From: Clostridium sp. OF09-36
Lineage (GTDB): Bacteria; Bacillota; Clostridia; Lachnospirales; Lachnospiraceae
Assembly: GCF_003481985.1 (NCBI RefSeq)
Contig: NZ_QUMD01000007.1
Location: 104,201-168,200, forward strand
Length of the DNA stretch: 64,000 nucleotides
Direction: 5' to 3'
Within the stretch, counting starts at the first letter, position 1. Every line of letters begins with the position of its first letter. Positions 39,778 to 49,400 of the stretch are shown piece by piece. Made by a program: the position numbers and the translations under genes. Below the pieces are notes generated by a model that saw only the letters and a list, made by a program, of their open reading frames with translations, had not been told where the DNA came from and did no database searches.

Positions 39778-39806
39778 ATTATATTCAGAGTGCTATTTTT
39801 GTTCAA
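39778..39806 (-). promoter_or_regulatory. Sigma-A promoter of the lactate operon
   Basis: On the minus strand TTGAAC is followed after 17 bases by TATAAT, about 115 bases before lctP. Just downstream lies TGATTATCA, a near-palindrome that could be part of a regulator site. Confidence 0.78.
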
Positions 39807-40212
39807 TATGTAACTTTTACAATTTTTTTTTGCTGTTTTTGGGCGTAATTTTCTTAACAAAGTATGATTGGTTGACCCACTTTAAAGGAATAGAATTGGA
39901 ACAGTCAATTCATCAAAACATGCAGAAATCTTGACATTTCCATGCAAACATGTCGATATATACATATCATTTTACCTGTTTTTTCTGCCTCAAGCCTTCC
40001 TCAACAACTCTTATTCCGTTACCAATTTAACAACCACCTTTTTTCCGCTTTAGAATTTTCTATCATTTTTTGTCTTGTCGACAAGTACACAAGATTTTTG
40101 CACGGTTTTTTCCCCCTGTTTCGAGCATATTTTCATAGGTAAAAATGACGAATTTTTCAATTTGTACTCCTGTCTTTGTAACATGGCAGCATCCTGACAC
40201 CTTCTAAAGAAA
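39807..40212. other. AT-rich gap upstream of the lactate operon promoter
   Basis: About 400 bases with no recognisable gene on either strand. It contains the palindrome at 40074-40085, the near-palindrome ttggttgaccca around 39880, and long T and A runs. It likely serves as the regulatory region of the operon. Confidence 0.5.
40074..40085. promoter_or_regulatory. Perfect 12-bp palindrome, possible GntR operator
   Basis: CTTGTCGACAAG is self-complementary and resembles the T-x-GT..AC-x-A half-site layout of FadR-type GntR operators, though the spacing is two bases rather than three. It lies about 270 bases upstream of the operon's minus-35, far for direct repression. Confidence 0.35.
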
Positions 40213-40271
40213 TAAAAAAATGGCTGTTATGAAATGGATCAGCCAAAGCAATTCCATTCACAACAACCACT
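40213..40271 (-). terminator. Terminator after smr
   Basis: On the minus strand GTGGTTGTTGTGAATGGA pairs, with G-U pairs and one bulge, with TCCATTTCATAACAGCCAT and is followed by seven T. It starts a few bases after the smr stop and closes the pfkB-to-smr run. Confidence 0.8.
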
Positions 40272-40274
40272 TTT

Positions 40275-40529
40275 TTATAATTCACGTAAGATCAATTCTG
40301 TAATTCCCTCATTCGCTCCCATGGTAATGCGCTTCACCTTCGGCTTGCGCCCGTAGCTGAACTCTTCACGGATCGCGCTGCGAATCCGGGTGCCGCCGTT
40401 ATAGCCATGGATCACACGGATCTTATATACGGCATTTCCAGCCTGCTCGACCTTTTTCTGGACAGCTGCAACCGCTTCCTCCGTGCGCATCCCGTGTACA
40501 TCAAATTCTATGATCGGACTGTTTATCAT
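40275..40529 (-). CDS. Stand-alone Smr-domain protein
   Basis: An 84-residue protein that is essentially one Smr domain, with DVHGMRTEEA and the nucleic-acid-binding loop IRVIHGYNGGTRIRSAIREE. Smr domains are DNA or RNA endonucleases, known from MutS2 C-termini and ribosome-rescue SmrB proteins. It overlaps the stop of the diguanylate cyclase gene by four bases, so the two are coupled. Its cellular target is unknown. Confidence 0.85.
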   Translation of the reverse strand: MINSPIIEFDVHGMRTEEAVAAVQKKVEQAGNAVYKIRVIHGYNGGTRIRSAIREEFSYGRKPKVKRITMGANEGITELILREL

Positions 40530-41620
40530 CTTGTTTTCTGCTCCTTGCGTTCCTTTTTATTTTCATACATGTGCTGGTCGGCCCGGGCTTTCGCATCGCA
40601 GATGCTTTCTTTCTCCAGAAGTTCTGCACTTCCATAGGAAACTCCCGGAAGAATCGTCACAATCTTTCTGCGTTTTTCCATAACCCAGTAAAATTTTTCC
40701 TTGCAGAGTTCTTCTTTTTCCACCTGCCACAAAAGCACACAAAATTCGTCACCGCCAATCCGGTAACAGTTTCCATAACGGCTATATGCTTTTTTCAGAC
40801 ACCCTGCAATCTCCCTGAGGCACCGGTCACCCGCCAAATGCCCATAGGTATCATTGATATTCTTGAAATCATCTACATCGAACACGATCAGCATCTTATC
40901 CTCTGCACGCAGGTTCAAGGTACGGTTCAGATAGCTTTTCTGGCTTAGCAGTCCGGTCAGGCCATCCAGCTGGTTCCACATTTCATTGCAGTACAGGAAA
41001 AAGAGCACTGCGATCAAGGTAACGCACAGCCATGTGATATGGACTGACGGAATCAGAACCTGTACCAGTGTTCCAACCGCAAGAAATCCGGCAAGTGCGT
41101 AGACCAATTTTCTTCCACGGTTCTGAAAGTTCTGCGCCATCTCCAGTGTATTGAATAAAAGATAGGCAATCCCCGCATAATGCATCAGCATATACACGCG
41201 GAATCCAGCTTCCCTGGAATAATGGTTTGCGGCATCCACCGAAAAGACCAGTCCTTTCGAAAACAAAGAAACCGTCAATACCACAAAATAGAATACTTCG
41301 ATACCGATCGCAACACGGAGGCTTCCTTTCATGTGTTCAGACCTCTCCATCGTATAAACCAGACAGAGCGGCACCGCCGGAGTCAAGCCAAATCCAAGAT
41401 AATTGGAAAGGATATTGACTGCGCGGAGCCAGACTGGTCCATCGTCCACCAAAACAGAGATCATCTCAAGGATTGAGATGCCTCCGATCAGAATGAAGGT
41501 AAAAAGAAATCCTCTTGTCTGTTTTGGATTCAAGGTCTCGCTCAGCTGCACTAATACACACATGAACACCAAAACAAAAAGATTAATGGCAGTTAAAATA
41601 AAAAAGTATAAGTCTGTCAT
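40526..41620 (-). CDS. Membrane diguanylate cyclase (seven-helix sensor plus GGDEF)
   Basis: Residues 1 to about 220 contain some seven hydrophobic helices, an input module similar to 7TM histidine-kinase-type sensors. Residues about 225-355 are a GGDEF domain with DGLTGLLSQKSYL, FDVDDFKNINDTYGHLAGD and the intact signature RIGGDEFCVLL, so cyclic-di-GMP synthesis is predicted. No RxxD inhibitory site is obvious just before the signature. It follows iadA by about 54 bases and overlaps smr. Confidence 0.9.
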   Translation of the reverse strand: MTDLYFFILTAINLFVLVFMCVLVQLSETLNPKQTRGFLFTFILIGGISILEMISVLVDDGPVWLRAVNILSNYLGFGLTPAVPLCLVYTMERSEHMKGSLRVAIGIEVFYFVVLTVSLFSKGLVFSVDAANHYSREAGFRVYMLMHYAGIAYLLFNTLEMAQNFQNRGRKLVYALAGFLAVGTLVQVLIPSVHITWLCVTLIAVLFFLYCNEMWNQLDGLTGLLSQKSYLNRTLNLRAEDKMLIVFDVDDFKNINDTYGHLAGDRCLREIAGCLKKAYSRYGNCYRIGGDEFCVLLWQVEKEELCKEKFYWVMEKRRKIVTILPGVSYGSAELLEKESICDAKARADQHMYENKKERKEQKTR

Positions 41621-41674
41621 GTTTATTCTCCAGAAGTAGCAGTACGTTCCATTCCTGCAGGATATCTCAACTAT

Positions 41675-42835
41675 TTACTGCTCAAATCTGCCTTTCATTT
41701 TCACTTCCTGTTTCCACACAGCCACTTTACCGCGTGCAAACAGACTGTCAATGTTCAGGTCATTATCTAATACCAAAAGGTCGGCATCTGCGCCTTCTGC
41801 CACGCAGCCTTTCTTTCCTTCCTGTCCCAGTAAGACAGCCGGAGTGCTGGTTAAGAGCTTTAAGGCCTGCTCAAGCGGCATGCCCTCTCTTACCAGGATC
41901 TGGATGGTACGGTGCAGATATTTGGGAGATGCGTAGGTTAAGCCGATGCACTCGCCCTCTTCATTGAAGCGCGGCTGGCTTCCGAATGCGTCACTGGATA
42001 AGGTTACATGATCCAGATTTACGCCGTCGCGGTGTAAAAGCTCATAAAGCTTCATGGTATCCTCTTCGACTTCGACATCATCTGCGCCTGCGGTGCAGTC
42101 AATGTAGCCGCCACGTCTTACCAGCTCAGCACCTGCATCGATCAGGCCCGGATTGCGCAAGATGTGGGTCGGAAGCAGATTCTTTGCCGGTACATCGGAA
42201 TGATCCAGTACATAGAAAATTGGATCCAGCTTTCCGTCCCCGTCACCCATATGCATGGTGACAAGCCCCGGCGTATTGCTAAGTAAACCCGCTCTGCGTG
42301 CTGCAGTTGCCAGGGCGATCAGCTCTTCGCCACCCGGATTGGAGCTTCTGTGATCGGATACTGCTACCTTTACACCGATCATCGGCGGAACCAGAATGAT
42401 GTCGCGCTCCACGCTGCCGGTCAAGGTGGTCGGCGGATAGCCGTAGGAGCTGGTCAGGGTGTAGACAGTCATGCCCTCTTCAGTCAGGGCGCGGGCCTTT
42501 GCAACCAGGTTTTCCACGCTGCGGGTTACGCCATCGGTTCCGAGCAGTCCGACTACCGTGGTGATTCCGTTCTTGAAAAATTCGCTGAGCTGAGATTCCG
42601 GCACACGGGAAGCCGGTCCCTGCTCACCGCCGCCTCCGGTGATGTGTACGTGCATATCAATGTAAGCCGGTGCAAGGATTTTTCCTTCCAGGTCATAGGT
42701 TTCCACTCCCGGAAACCCCTCATAACCTTCGATCGTATCCTGCATCAGAAGAACCTTCTCTCCTTCGATCAAAAGATCCTTTTTGCCCAGTTTTTCTGGT
42801 GCGTAAACTTCTGCATTTTTCAGTAACTTGATCAT
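41675..42835 (-). CDS. iadA: Isoaspartyl (beta-aspartyl) dipeptidase
   Basis: Amidohydrolase that cleaves beta-aspartyl dipeptides, products of protein damage or diet. Metal and active-site motifs: YIDMHVHITGGGGEQGP, the bridging region VGVKVAVSDHRSSNPG-like stretch, LVTMHMGDG, LLPTHILRN and TLSSDAFGSQPRFN. The length of 386 residues is normal. AAGGAG lies ten bases before the start. It sits behind a deleted copy of itself and the antiporter gene nhaC, in one long run of minus-strand genes. Confidence 0.93.
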   Translation of the reverse strand: MIKLLKNAEVYAPEKLGKKDLLIEGEKVLLMQDTIEGYEGFPGVETYDLEGKILAPAYIDMHVHITGGGGEQGPASRVPESQLSEFFKNGITTVVGLLGTDGVTRSVENLVAKARALTEEGMTVYTLTSSYGYPPTTLTGSVERDIILVPPMIGVKVAVSDHRSSNPGGEELIALATAARRAGLLSNTPGLVTMHMGDGDGKLDPIFYVLDHSDVPAKNLLPTHILRNPGLIDAGAELVRRGGYIDCTAGADDVEVEEDTMKLYELLHRDGVNLDHVTLSSDAFGSQPRFNEEGECIGLTYASPKYLHRTIQILVREGMPLEQALKLLTSTPAVLLGQEGKKGCVAEGADADLLVLDNDLNIDSLFARGKVAVWKQEVKMKGRFEQ

Positions 42836-42859
42836 AATGTCTGCTCTCCTTTAAAACTC

Positions 42860-43271
42860 TTAGTTCGTTTCAAATGTTCCCTTTACCAGTGCTTTTCCAT
42901 GCTCTACCATTTTTCTGCCCCGCGCAAACACGGTATCAACCAAAAACTCCTCATCCAAAAACAGGATATCCGCGTCGCTTCCCGGGCGGATACAGCCTTT
43001 TTTCGGGTACAGACCATTGGCTCTAGCCGGATTGGCCCCGCAGATCTTCATAGGACGCAGTCAGCATATAGGCACTGATTCCTTCTGTTTCCAGACCACG
43101 CACCTTTGCAAGCAGCGGTTCCGGGTGACGCCCGGTTCCATCGGTTCCAAGAACTCCGATCACATGAACATGCTGGTCTACATAACCCGGAATCACCGTT
43201 TTCCCTTCTGCAGAAACAACTTCCACCGGAACAGGAAGTTCCGGTGGATCGATATGCTCTGGACATACCAT
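42860..43271 (-). pseudogene. Deleted second copy of isoaspartyl dipeptidase
   Basis: Pieces of an IadA remain in order: VIPGYVDQHVHVIG, then directly VLGTDGTGRHPEPLLAKVRG, then after a frame change near 43045 ANPARANGLYPKKGC and the end GKALVKGTFETN. The Gly-rich active-site loop of about 30 residues and a central block of over 200 residues are gone, as is the first part of the N-terminus. It resembles E. coli IadA more than the intact neighbour does (GKA.VKGTFET ending), so it may be an older paralogue rather than a fresh duplicate. Confidence 0.85.
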
Positions 43272-44648
43272 TTAGTTCTCCTTTTTCTCCTCATTCTCCA
43301 GCTTTGCGATACCAAAACCGGTGAAGCCCCAGATGATTGCAAAGATCCAGCCGGTATAGCACAGGATTGCCCACGGGAGATAATCCAGTGTCTCTACACC
43401 CAGGGTGGATGCCATGTAAGCACCTGCTGCGGACCACGGGATCAGCGGTACGACTACAGTACCAGCATCCTCCAGGGTACGGGACAGGTTCTTGGCTGCC
43501 AGTCCGCGCTCTTTGTAAGCGTCACGGAACATCTCGCCCGGGATCAGGATAGAAAGGTAAGAGTTACCGGTTGTCAGTGCCATAGTGATACATGCTGCAA
43601 CGGTTGCAGTAATCAGCGCACCAGTGCTCTTTGCCACGCTTAAGATCTTCTGAAGCACAACATCCAGGCAGCCTGCCTTACTCATGATACCTGCAAAGCA
43701 GAATGCGCAGAATACCAGAAGTGTGGTGCTCATAATGCCGTTCATACCGCCGCGGTTTAACAGCTTGGTTACTGCCTCAGAGCAAGTCTCTGTGTCGAAG
43801 CCTGCGCGGTGGATCATGGATACGTTAAAACCGTTTACGGTTGCTTTCAGCACATCGCCTAATTCCACGTGCTGAATGAAGATTCCCTCAACACCTGCTA
43901 CGAAAGTAGAAAGAAGCATAACCGGAATGGTTGGTTTCTGAAGCAGGGAACCGCCCAGAACGATCAGTACCGGAATGATGACCAGCAGATTCCAGCTATA
44001 CATGGAAGAAAGCTGATCCAGTAAGGTGGTAACCGTATCAGAGGTAATATCTGCAGTTACATTTGCATTCATACCGGCAATGGCATATACCACCAGGGAA
44101 ACAATGGTTGCCGGTACGGTGGTGTAGAACATATGTCCGATATGCTCGTACAAGGTGCTTCCTGCCGCGATCGGAGCCAGGTTTGTGGTATCGGACAGCG
44201 GAGACATCTTATCGCCGAAGTAGGAACCTGCAATACATGCACCTGCAGTTGCCGGAAGGGAAACGCCAAGGGCACTTGCAATTCCCATGAGTGCAACACC
44301 CATGGTCGCAACGGAACCCCAGGAGGTACCGGTAACAACGGATACCACTGCCTCGATCAGAAATGCGGTAACCAGCATGAATTTCGGGTTTACGATCTGT
44401 ACGCCGTAATAAATCATAAGCGGAATGGTTCCGGCTGCCATCCATGTGCCGACCATGGCACCAACGCAAACCAGGATCAGGATTGCAGGCATGCCTTTTG
44501 CGATCTTGGTGCAGATCTCATCCATCATCTCGTCCCAGGTCACACCAACGCGGAATGCAATGAATGCCGCGATCGCTGCTACCATGATCAGAAGCGGCTC
44601 TGTGCTGTAGCCAAATACGCCCTTTCCGATCGTTAAGATCAGAAGCAA
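43272..44648 (-). CDS. nhaC: NhaC-family Na+/H+ antiporter, N-terminally shortened
   Basis: Integral membrane protein with about 11 helices. Family motifs include GTSWGSVATMGVALMGI, SYFGDKMSPLSDTTNLAPI and PLIPWSAAGAYMASTLGV. It would expel Na+ for protons or exchange organic anions, as some NhaC relatives do. The frame begins with a TTG (LLILTIGKGVFGYSTEP) 14 bases after the udk stop, without a ribosome site. NhaC proteins normally have roughly 25-30 more residues before this point, so the start has been lost in a deletion at the udk junction. It may be poorly expressed or inactive. Confidence 0.85.
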   Translation of the reverse strand: MLLILTIGKGVFGYSTEPLLIMVAAIAAFIAFRVGVTWDEMMDEICTKIAKGMPAILILVCVGAMVGTWMAAGTIPLMIYYGVQIVNPKFMLVTAFLIEAVVSVVTGTSWGSVATMGVALMGIASALGVSLPATAGACIAGSYFGDKMSPLSDTTNLAPIAAGSTLYEHIGHMFYTTVPATIVSLVVYAIAGMNANVTADITSDTVTTLLDQLSSMYSWNLLVIIPVLIVLGGSLLQKPTIPVMLLSTFVAGVEGIFIQHVELGDVLKATVNGFNVSMIHRAGFDTETCSEAVTKLLNRGGMNGIMSTTLLVFCAFCFAGIMSKAGCLDVVLQKILSVAKSTGALITATVAACITMALTTGNSYLSILIPGEMFRDAYKERGLAAKNLSRTLEDAGTVVVPLIPWSAAGAYMASTLGVETLDYLPWAILCYTGWIFAIIWGFTGFGIAKLENEEKKEN

Positions 44649-44662
44649 TTTCTTTTTGCTTT

Positions 44663-45289
44663 CTAACTTTCTTTTTCCCGTTCTTCCAGAAGCCGGCTGA
44701 TCTTGGAGACAAACAGGTCAAACGCTACGTCGTTTTTACCACTGTTGATGACAACATCAGCCTTGGAACGGGTCGGCTCTACATAGAGATAATGCATCGG
44801 TTTTACTGTGGTCAGATACTGCTCAATGATTCCATTCAGATCACGGCCACGCTCCGATACGTCTCTGGAAATGCGGCGCAGGATACGCTCATCCGCATCG
44901 GCTTCCACGTAAACCTTGATGTCGAGAAGGCTTCTTAAGCGCTCATCAGCCAGAAGCAGAATTCCCTCTACGATAATGATCGGCTTCGGGTCGATCCGGA
45001 CTGTTTCGTTGGAACGGTTATGCTGGCTGTAATCATATACAGGGCTCTCGATCGATCTTCCTGCCTTTAACTCCTTTAAGTGTTCGATCAAAAGATCGGT
45101 CTCCAGAGAATCCGGATGATCATAATTTACCTTCACACGTGTCTCGAACGGAACTCCGTCCTGGCAGCGGTAATAGTTATCGTGGTACAAAACCGCCACA
45201 TCGTCCCCAAAATAGCTCTTGATTCTGTTTGTAAAGGTAGATTTACCTGAGCCGGATCCACCGGCAATTCCGATTATGATGCTCTCCAT
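44663..45289 (-). CDS. udk: Uridine kinase
   Basis: Phosphorylates uridine and cytidine for pyrimidine salvage. The P-loop GIAGGSGSGKSTFTNRI lies at residues 7-23, with YDHPDSLETDLL and VYDYSQHNRSNETV further on. The length of 208 residues is normal. The start at 45289 (MESIIIGIAGG) follows AAGGG; a longer in-frame opening reaching 45502 overlaps the kinase upstream and has no similarity. It is 22 bases after the PfkB gene, pairing two nucleoside or sugar kinases. Confidence 0.94.
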   Translation of the reverse strand: MESIIIGIAGGSGSGKSTFTNRIKSYFGDDVAVLYHDNYYRCQDGVPFETRVKVNYDHPDSLETDLLIEHLKELKAGRSIESPVYDYSQHNRSNETVRIDPKPIIIVEGILLLADERLRSLLDIKVYVEADADERILRRISRDVSERGRDLNGIIEQYLTTVKPMHYLYVEPTRSKADVVINSGKNDVAFDLFVSKISRLLEEREKES

Positions 45290-45311
45290 GTTCTTTTCCC
45301 TTCCGTATCGT

Positions 45312-46256
45312 TTATTTCTGAACCGGTTTGATTCCAAATTCCTCCGGCATAAAGCGCGGGCAGATGTTTTCCGAAGTAGTAATGACCGTAGAAGCCAGAC
45401 GTGTGCCAATACTGCAGGCTTCTGCCATGGTCTTTCCATAGGTGAGACCCATGCAGACTCCGGCAAAAAATGCATCACCGGCTCCGGTCGTATCGACAAC
45501 ATCGACCTTCAGTGCCGGAACAAAGCCGCGGTTTCCGTGGCTGTCCGCGTAGACTGCGCCCTCTCCGCCCATGGTCACAACCATGCGGGAAATCCGTGCG
45601 GACTTGATACGGTCTGCCAGAATATCTGCCATTTCCTGCGGAGTCTTGTTCTCATAATCTTCCGAAAACAGAATGCCTGCCTCCTGCTGGTTGCAGACAA
45701 AACAGGAGGTCTTTCTTAAGAAATCACGGCGCTCTACTGCGATCGTCATGTTGGACACCAGGGCATATACATCTTTGTTATATTTTTCAGCATACTGGAA
45801 GATTTTTTTCATGATATCCTTATCCAGATCGATCTCTACCGCAATGCTGTCTGCATCTTTGAAGATTTCATCGCCCTGCTCGTCTAAAATATTCCCAATC
45901 GGTGTAAGGTCCGGCCGTTTGGAAACCGATGCCACCACATCTCCCTCATGGTCAAATACAGCCAGCCAGGTTCCCATGCCATCCGGAAGTTTCCGGATAT
46001 ACTTGGTGTTTACTTTATGGCGGTCCAGTTTGCGGATGATATCCTCTCCCATCGAGTTGTCATCCACCAGGCTGACAAAGGTTGGCTTCAATTCTACATT
46101 CGCAATATCCTCTGCTACATTTCTGGATACCCCACCATGGTTCTGTACGATGATACCGGCATTTCGTCCGGATGGGATATACGGGGATGTGGAATACCCC
46201 TTAAGGTCCATAAATACAGCACCGATCACTACAATTCCCATCTTTTTGTTTCTCAC
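45312..46256 (-). CDS. PfkB-family carbohydrate kinase (pseudouridine-kinase or ribokinase type)
   Basis: Ribokinase-fold kinase of 314 residues. Seen: N-terminal Gly pair region QNHGGVSRNVAEDI and the C-terminal catalytic motif VDTTGAGDAFFAGVCMGL with the base Asp. The N-terminal layout and the udk neighbour make a nucleoside such as pseudouridine a reasonable substrate, but no psuG gene is present to support that. It has its own promoter and heads the run that continues through udk, nhaC, iadA, GGDEF and smr. Confidence 0.85.
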   Translation of the reverse strand: MRNKKMGIVVIGAVFMDLKGYSTSPYIPSGRNAGIIVQNHGGVSRNVAEDIANVELKPTFVSLVDDNSMGEDIIRKLDRHKVNTKYIRKLPDGMGTWLAVFDHEGDVVASVSKRPDLTPIGNILDEQGDEIFKDADSIAVEIDLDKDIMKKIFQYAEKYNKDVYALVSNMTIAVERRDFLRKTSCFVCNQQEAGILFSEDYENKTPQEMADILADRIKSARISRMVVTMGGEGAVYADSHGNRGFVPALKVDVVDTTGAGDAFFAGVCMGLTYGKTMAEACSIGTRLASTVITTSENICPRFMPEEFGIKPVQK

Positions 46257-46344
46257 TTTCCCTTTATTTGATACTATACCACTGCTTACGCGCTGCGCAG
46301 ACAGCAGATATCTTGATTTCGATTTTACATCAATTTAATACTTA

Positions 46345-46374
46345 ATTATAACCAGGAAGACCTGTGGTTGTAAA
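46345..46374 (-). promoter_or_regulatory. Sigma-A promoter of the PfkB kinase gene
   Basis: On the minus strand TTTACA is followed after 18 bases by TATAAT, about 90 bases before the start. No other strong promoter is seen until the smr terminator, so it may serve the whole run. Confidence 0.7.
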
Positions 46375-46453
46375 TCCCTTTTGCACATTCTGTCGAAAAA
46401 TGTTGTATGGCAAAGAAACCATCTCCCTGCAAACCAAGCATTCTGTGCCTCTT

Positions 46454-49400
46454 TTAGAAATCAAACAGCGACAGCTGGTTGCTCTCCGGCAGATCTCCTA
46501 AAAGTCCCAGATCGTTCATCAGGTCGCAGATCGTCTTACTGACCTTGGTACGGTTTCTGAAATCCTCGCGCGATAAGAACGGACCATCCTTCGCCGCGTA
46601 AACCACACCCTCCGCTGCATTCAGGCCCAGACCTGCGATGCTGCTTAAAGATGGCATCAGCTTTCCGTCGATCACCTGGAAACGGTCTGCCTGGGCACGG
46701 TAAATGTCGATTGGCATAAAATCAAAGCCACGCGCATACATTTCCTGGACGATACGCATATCGCGCAGGGTATCCTGCTCGGCCTTTGAGAGCGAGTCCG
46801 CTCTCTTTTTAAAGTCCGCCAGATGGTATTCCAGCTTATCACGTCCCAGACACATCAGCTCATAAGAAAATCCGTTCGCGCGGATACTGAAAAATGCCGC
46901 ATAGTAAGCCAGCGGATAGAAAACCTTACAGTACGCCACACGCCATGCCATCATAACGTAGGCCGCCGCATGGGCCTTCGGGAACATGTACTTGATCTTT
47001 AAGCAGGAGTCGATGTACCACTGCGGAACATCGTGCTTTTTCATTTCTTCGATCCACTCCGGTTTCAGTCCCTTACCCTTTCGCACGCTCTCCATGATGG
47101 TGAAGGAGAGTCCCTCCTCCAGTCCCATCTGGATCAGATACACCATGATATCATCTCGGCAGCAGATTGCTGTCTGAATGGTGGCTTGCCCGCTTAAGAT
47201 GAGGTCCTTCGCGTTGCCCAGCCATACATCGGTACCATGTGCCAGTCCGGCAATGCGGACCAGGTCAGAAAAATATTTCGGCTGCGCGTCAAGTAACATC
47301 TGCATCGCAAAGTCCGTACCAAACTCCGGGATTCCAAGCGCACCAAGCTTACAGCCGCCGATGTCGTCCGGCGTGATGCCTAAAGCAGAGGTGTTCTGGA
47401 ACAGGGACATGACCTCCGGAGAATCCAGCGGAATATCTTTTACCGGGTCCAGGCCGGTTAAATCCTGCAGCATACGGATCATGGTCGGGTCCTGATGTCC
47501 TAAAATATCAAGCTTTAGCAGGTTATGGTCGATCGAATGGTAATCGAAATGTGTGGTCACCGTGGAGGTCGTCATATCGTTTGCCGGGCGCTGGACCGGG
47601 GTAAAGGAATAGATTTCCTCCCCGATCGGCAGTACGACAATACCGCCCGGATGCTGGCCGGTCGTCCGGCGTACACCGACGCAGCCCTGCACAATGCGGT
47701 CGATCTCGCAGTTTCGCTTATGGATACCGCGCTCCTCGTAATAGCGCTTTACAAAACCAAACGCAGTCTTATCTGCAAGCGTACCGATGGTCCCTGCACG
47801 GAAGGTCTGGCCTTTTCCGAAGATAACCTCGGTATAATCATGCGCCTTACTCTGGTACTCACCCGAGAAGTTTAAATCGATATCCGGCTCCTTATCGCCC
47901 TTAAATCCCAGGAAAGTCTCGAACGGGATATCAAAGCCCTGTTTTGTCATCATGGTGCCGCACTTCGGGCAGCGCATATCCGGCATATCACAGCCGGCCA
48001 TACCGGAGAATTTCTTTACATCCGCAGAGTCAAAATCCGAATAATGGCATTTCGGGCACAGGTAATGCGGGCTTAGCGAATTTACTTCTGTGATACCTGC
48101 CATGTTCGCCACGAAGGAAGAACCTACGGAACCACGGGAGCCAACCAGATAGCCATCCTCATTCGACTTCCATACCAGCTTCTGTGCGATGATATACATC
48201 ACGGCGAAACCATTGGAAATGATGGAGTTCAGCTCCTTTTCCAGACGCGCTGATACGATCTGCGGCAGGTCTTCCCCATACATCTCATGGGCCTGGTCGT
48301 AACAGATCTTACGCAAAGTCTCATCGGAATTTTCAATGACCGGCGGGCACTTATCCGGGCGCACCGGCGAGATCTTCTCACACATGTCCGCGATCATGCG
48401 GGTGTTGGTAATGACAACCTCTTCTGCCTTATCCGGGCCGAGGTATTCAAATTCCTTCAGCATCTCCTCTGTCGTTCTTAAATACAGCGGAGCCTGCTGG
48501 TCGGCATCGGTAAAGCCCTGTCCGGCCATCAGGATACGGCGGTAAACCTCATCCTCCGGATTTAAGAAATGCACGTCACAGGTGCCGCAGACCGGCTTTC
48601 CAAGCGTTTCACCAAGCTTTATAATGCGGCGGTTTAAATCTTTTAAGTCTTCTTCAGTCTTGACCGGACTCTTTTCATCGCGCAGCATAAATGCGTTGTT
48701 TCCAAGCGGCTGGATCTCCAGGAAATCGTAAAAATTCGCGATCTTGACAATATCCGCCTCCGGAAGTCCGCGAAGCAGTGCCTGGTACAGTTCTCCCGCC
48801 TCACAGGCAGAGCCGATGAGCAGGCCTTCCCGGTACTGGCTCAGCACACTCTTTGGAATACGCGGACGCTTTGCGAAATAATCGATATGGGACCAGGACA
48901 CCAGACGGTATAAGTTGATACGGCCCACCTCATTTTTTGCAATGATGATGATGTGGTTGGTCGGCAGCTTCTTGATCATGTCCGCGCTGAGCGTACTCAT
49001 GCGGTTTAACTGCTCCAGATCCTCTATGCCGCGTTCCTTTAACATCTCAATGAATTTTACAAAAATTTCTGCGGTACAGCCTGCATCATCGACTGCCCGG
49101 TGATGATTCTCCAAAGAAATATTCAAAGCCTTTGCGACGGTATCCAGCTTAAAACGATTTAAATTCGGCAAGAGATGTCTTGCAAGCGCCACCGTGTCCA
49201 GGACCGTCGGGTCAAACGGCAGACCGAGCAGCATGGCATTCTGGGCGATAAAGCTCACATCGAAGGATGCATTGTGCGCCACCAGGCTGCAGCCCTCGCA
49301 GAATTCCAGAAACTGCGGCAGGATCACGTCGATTTTCGGTGCCGGGAGGACCATGTTGTCGTTGATGCCCGTCAGCTGCTCAATCTCAAACGGGATCGGC

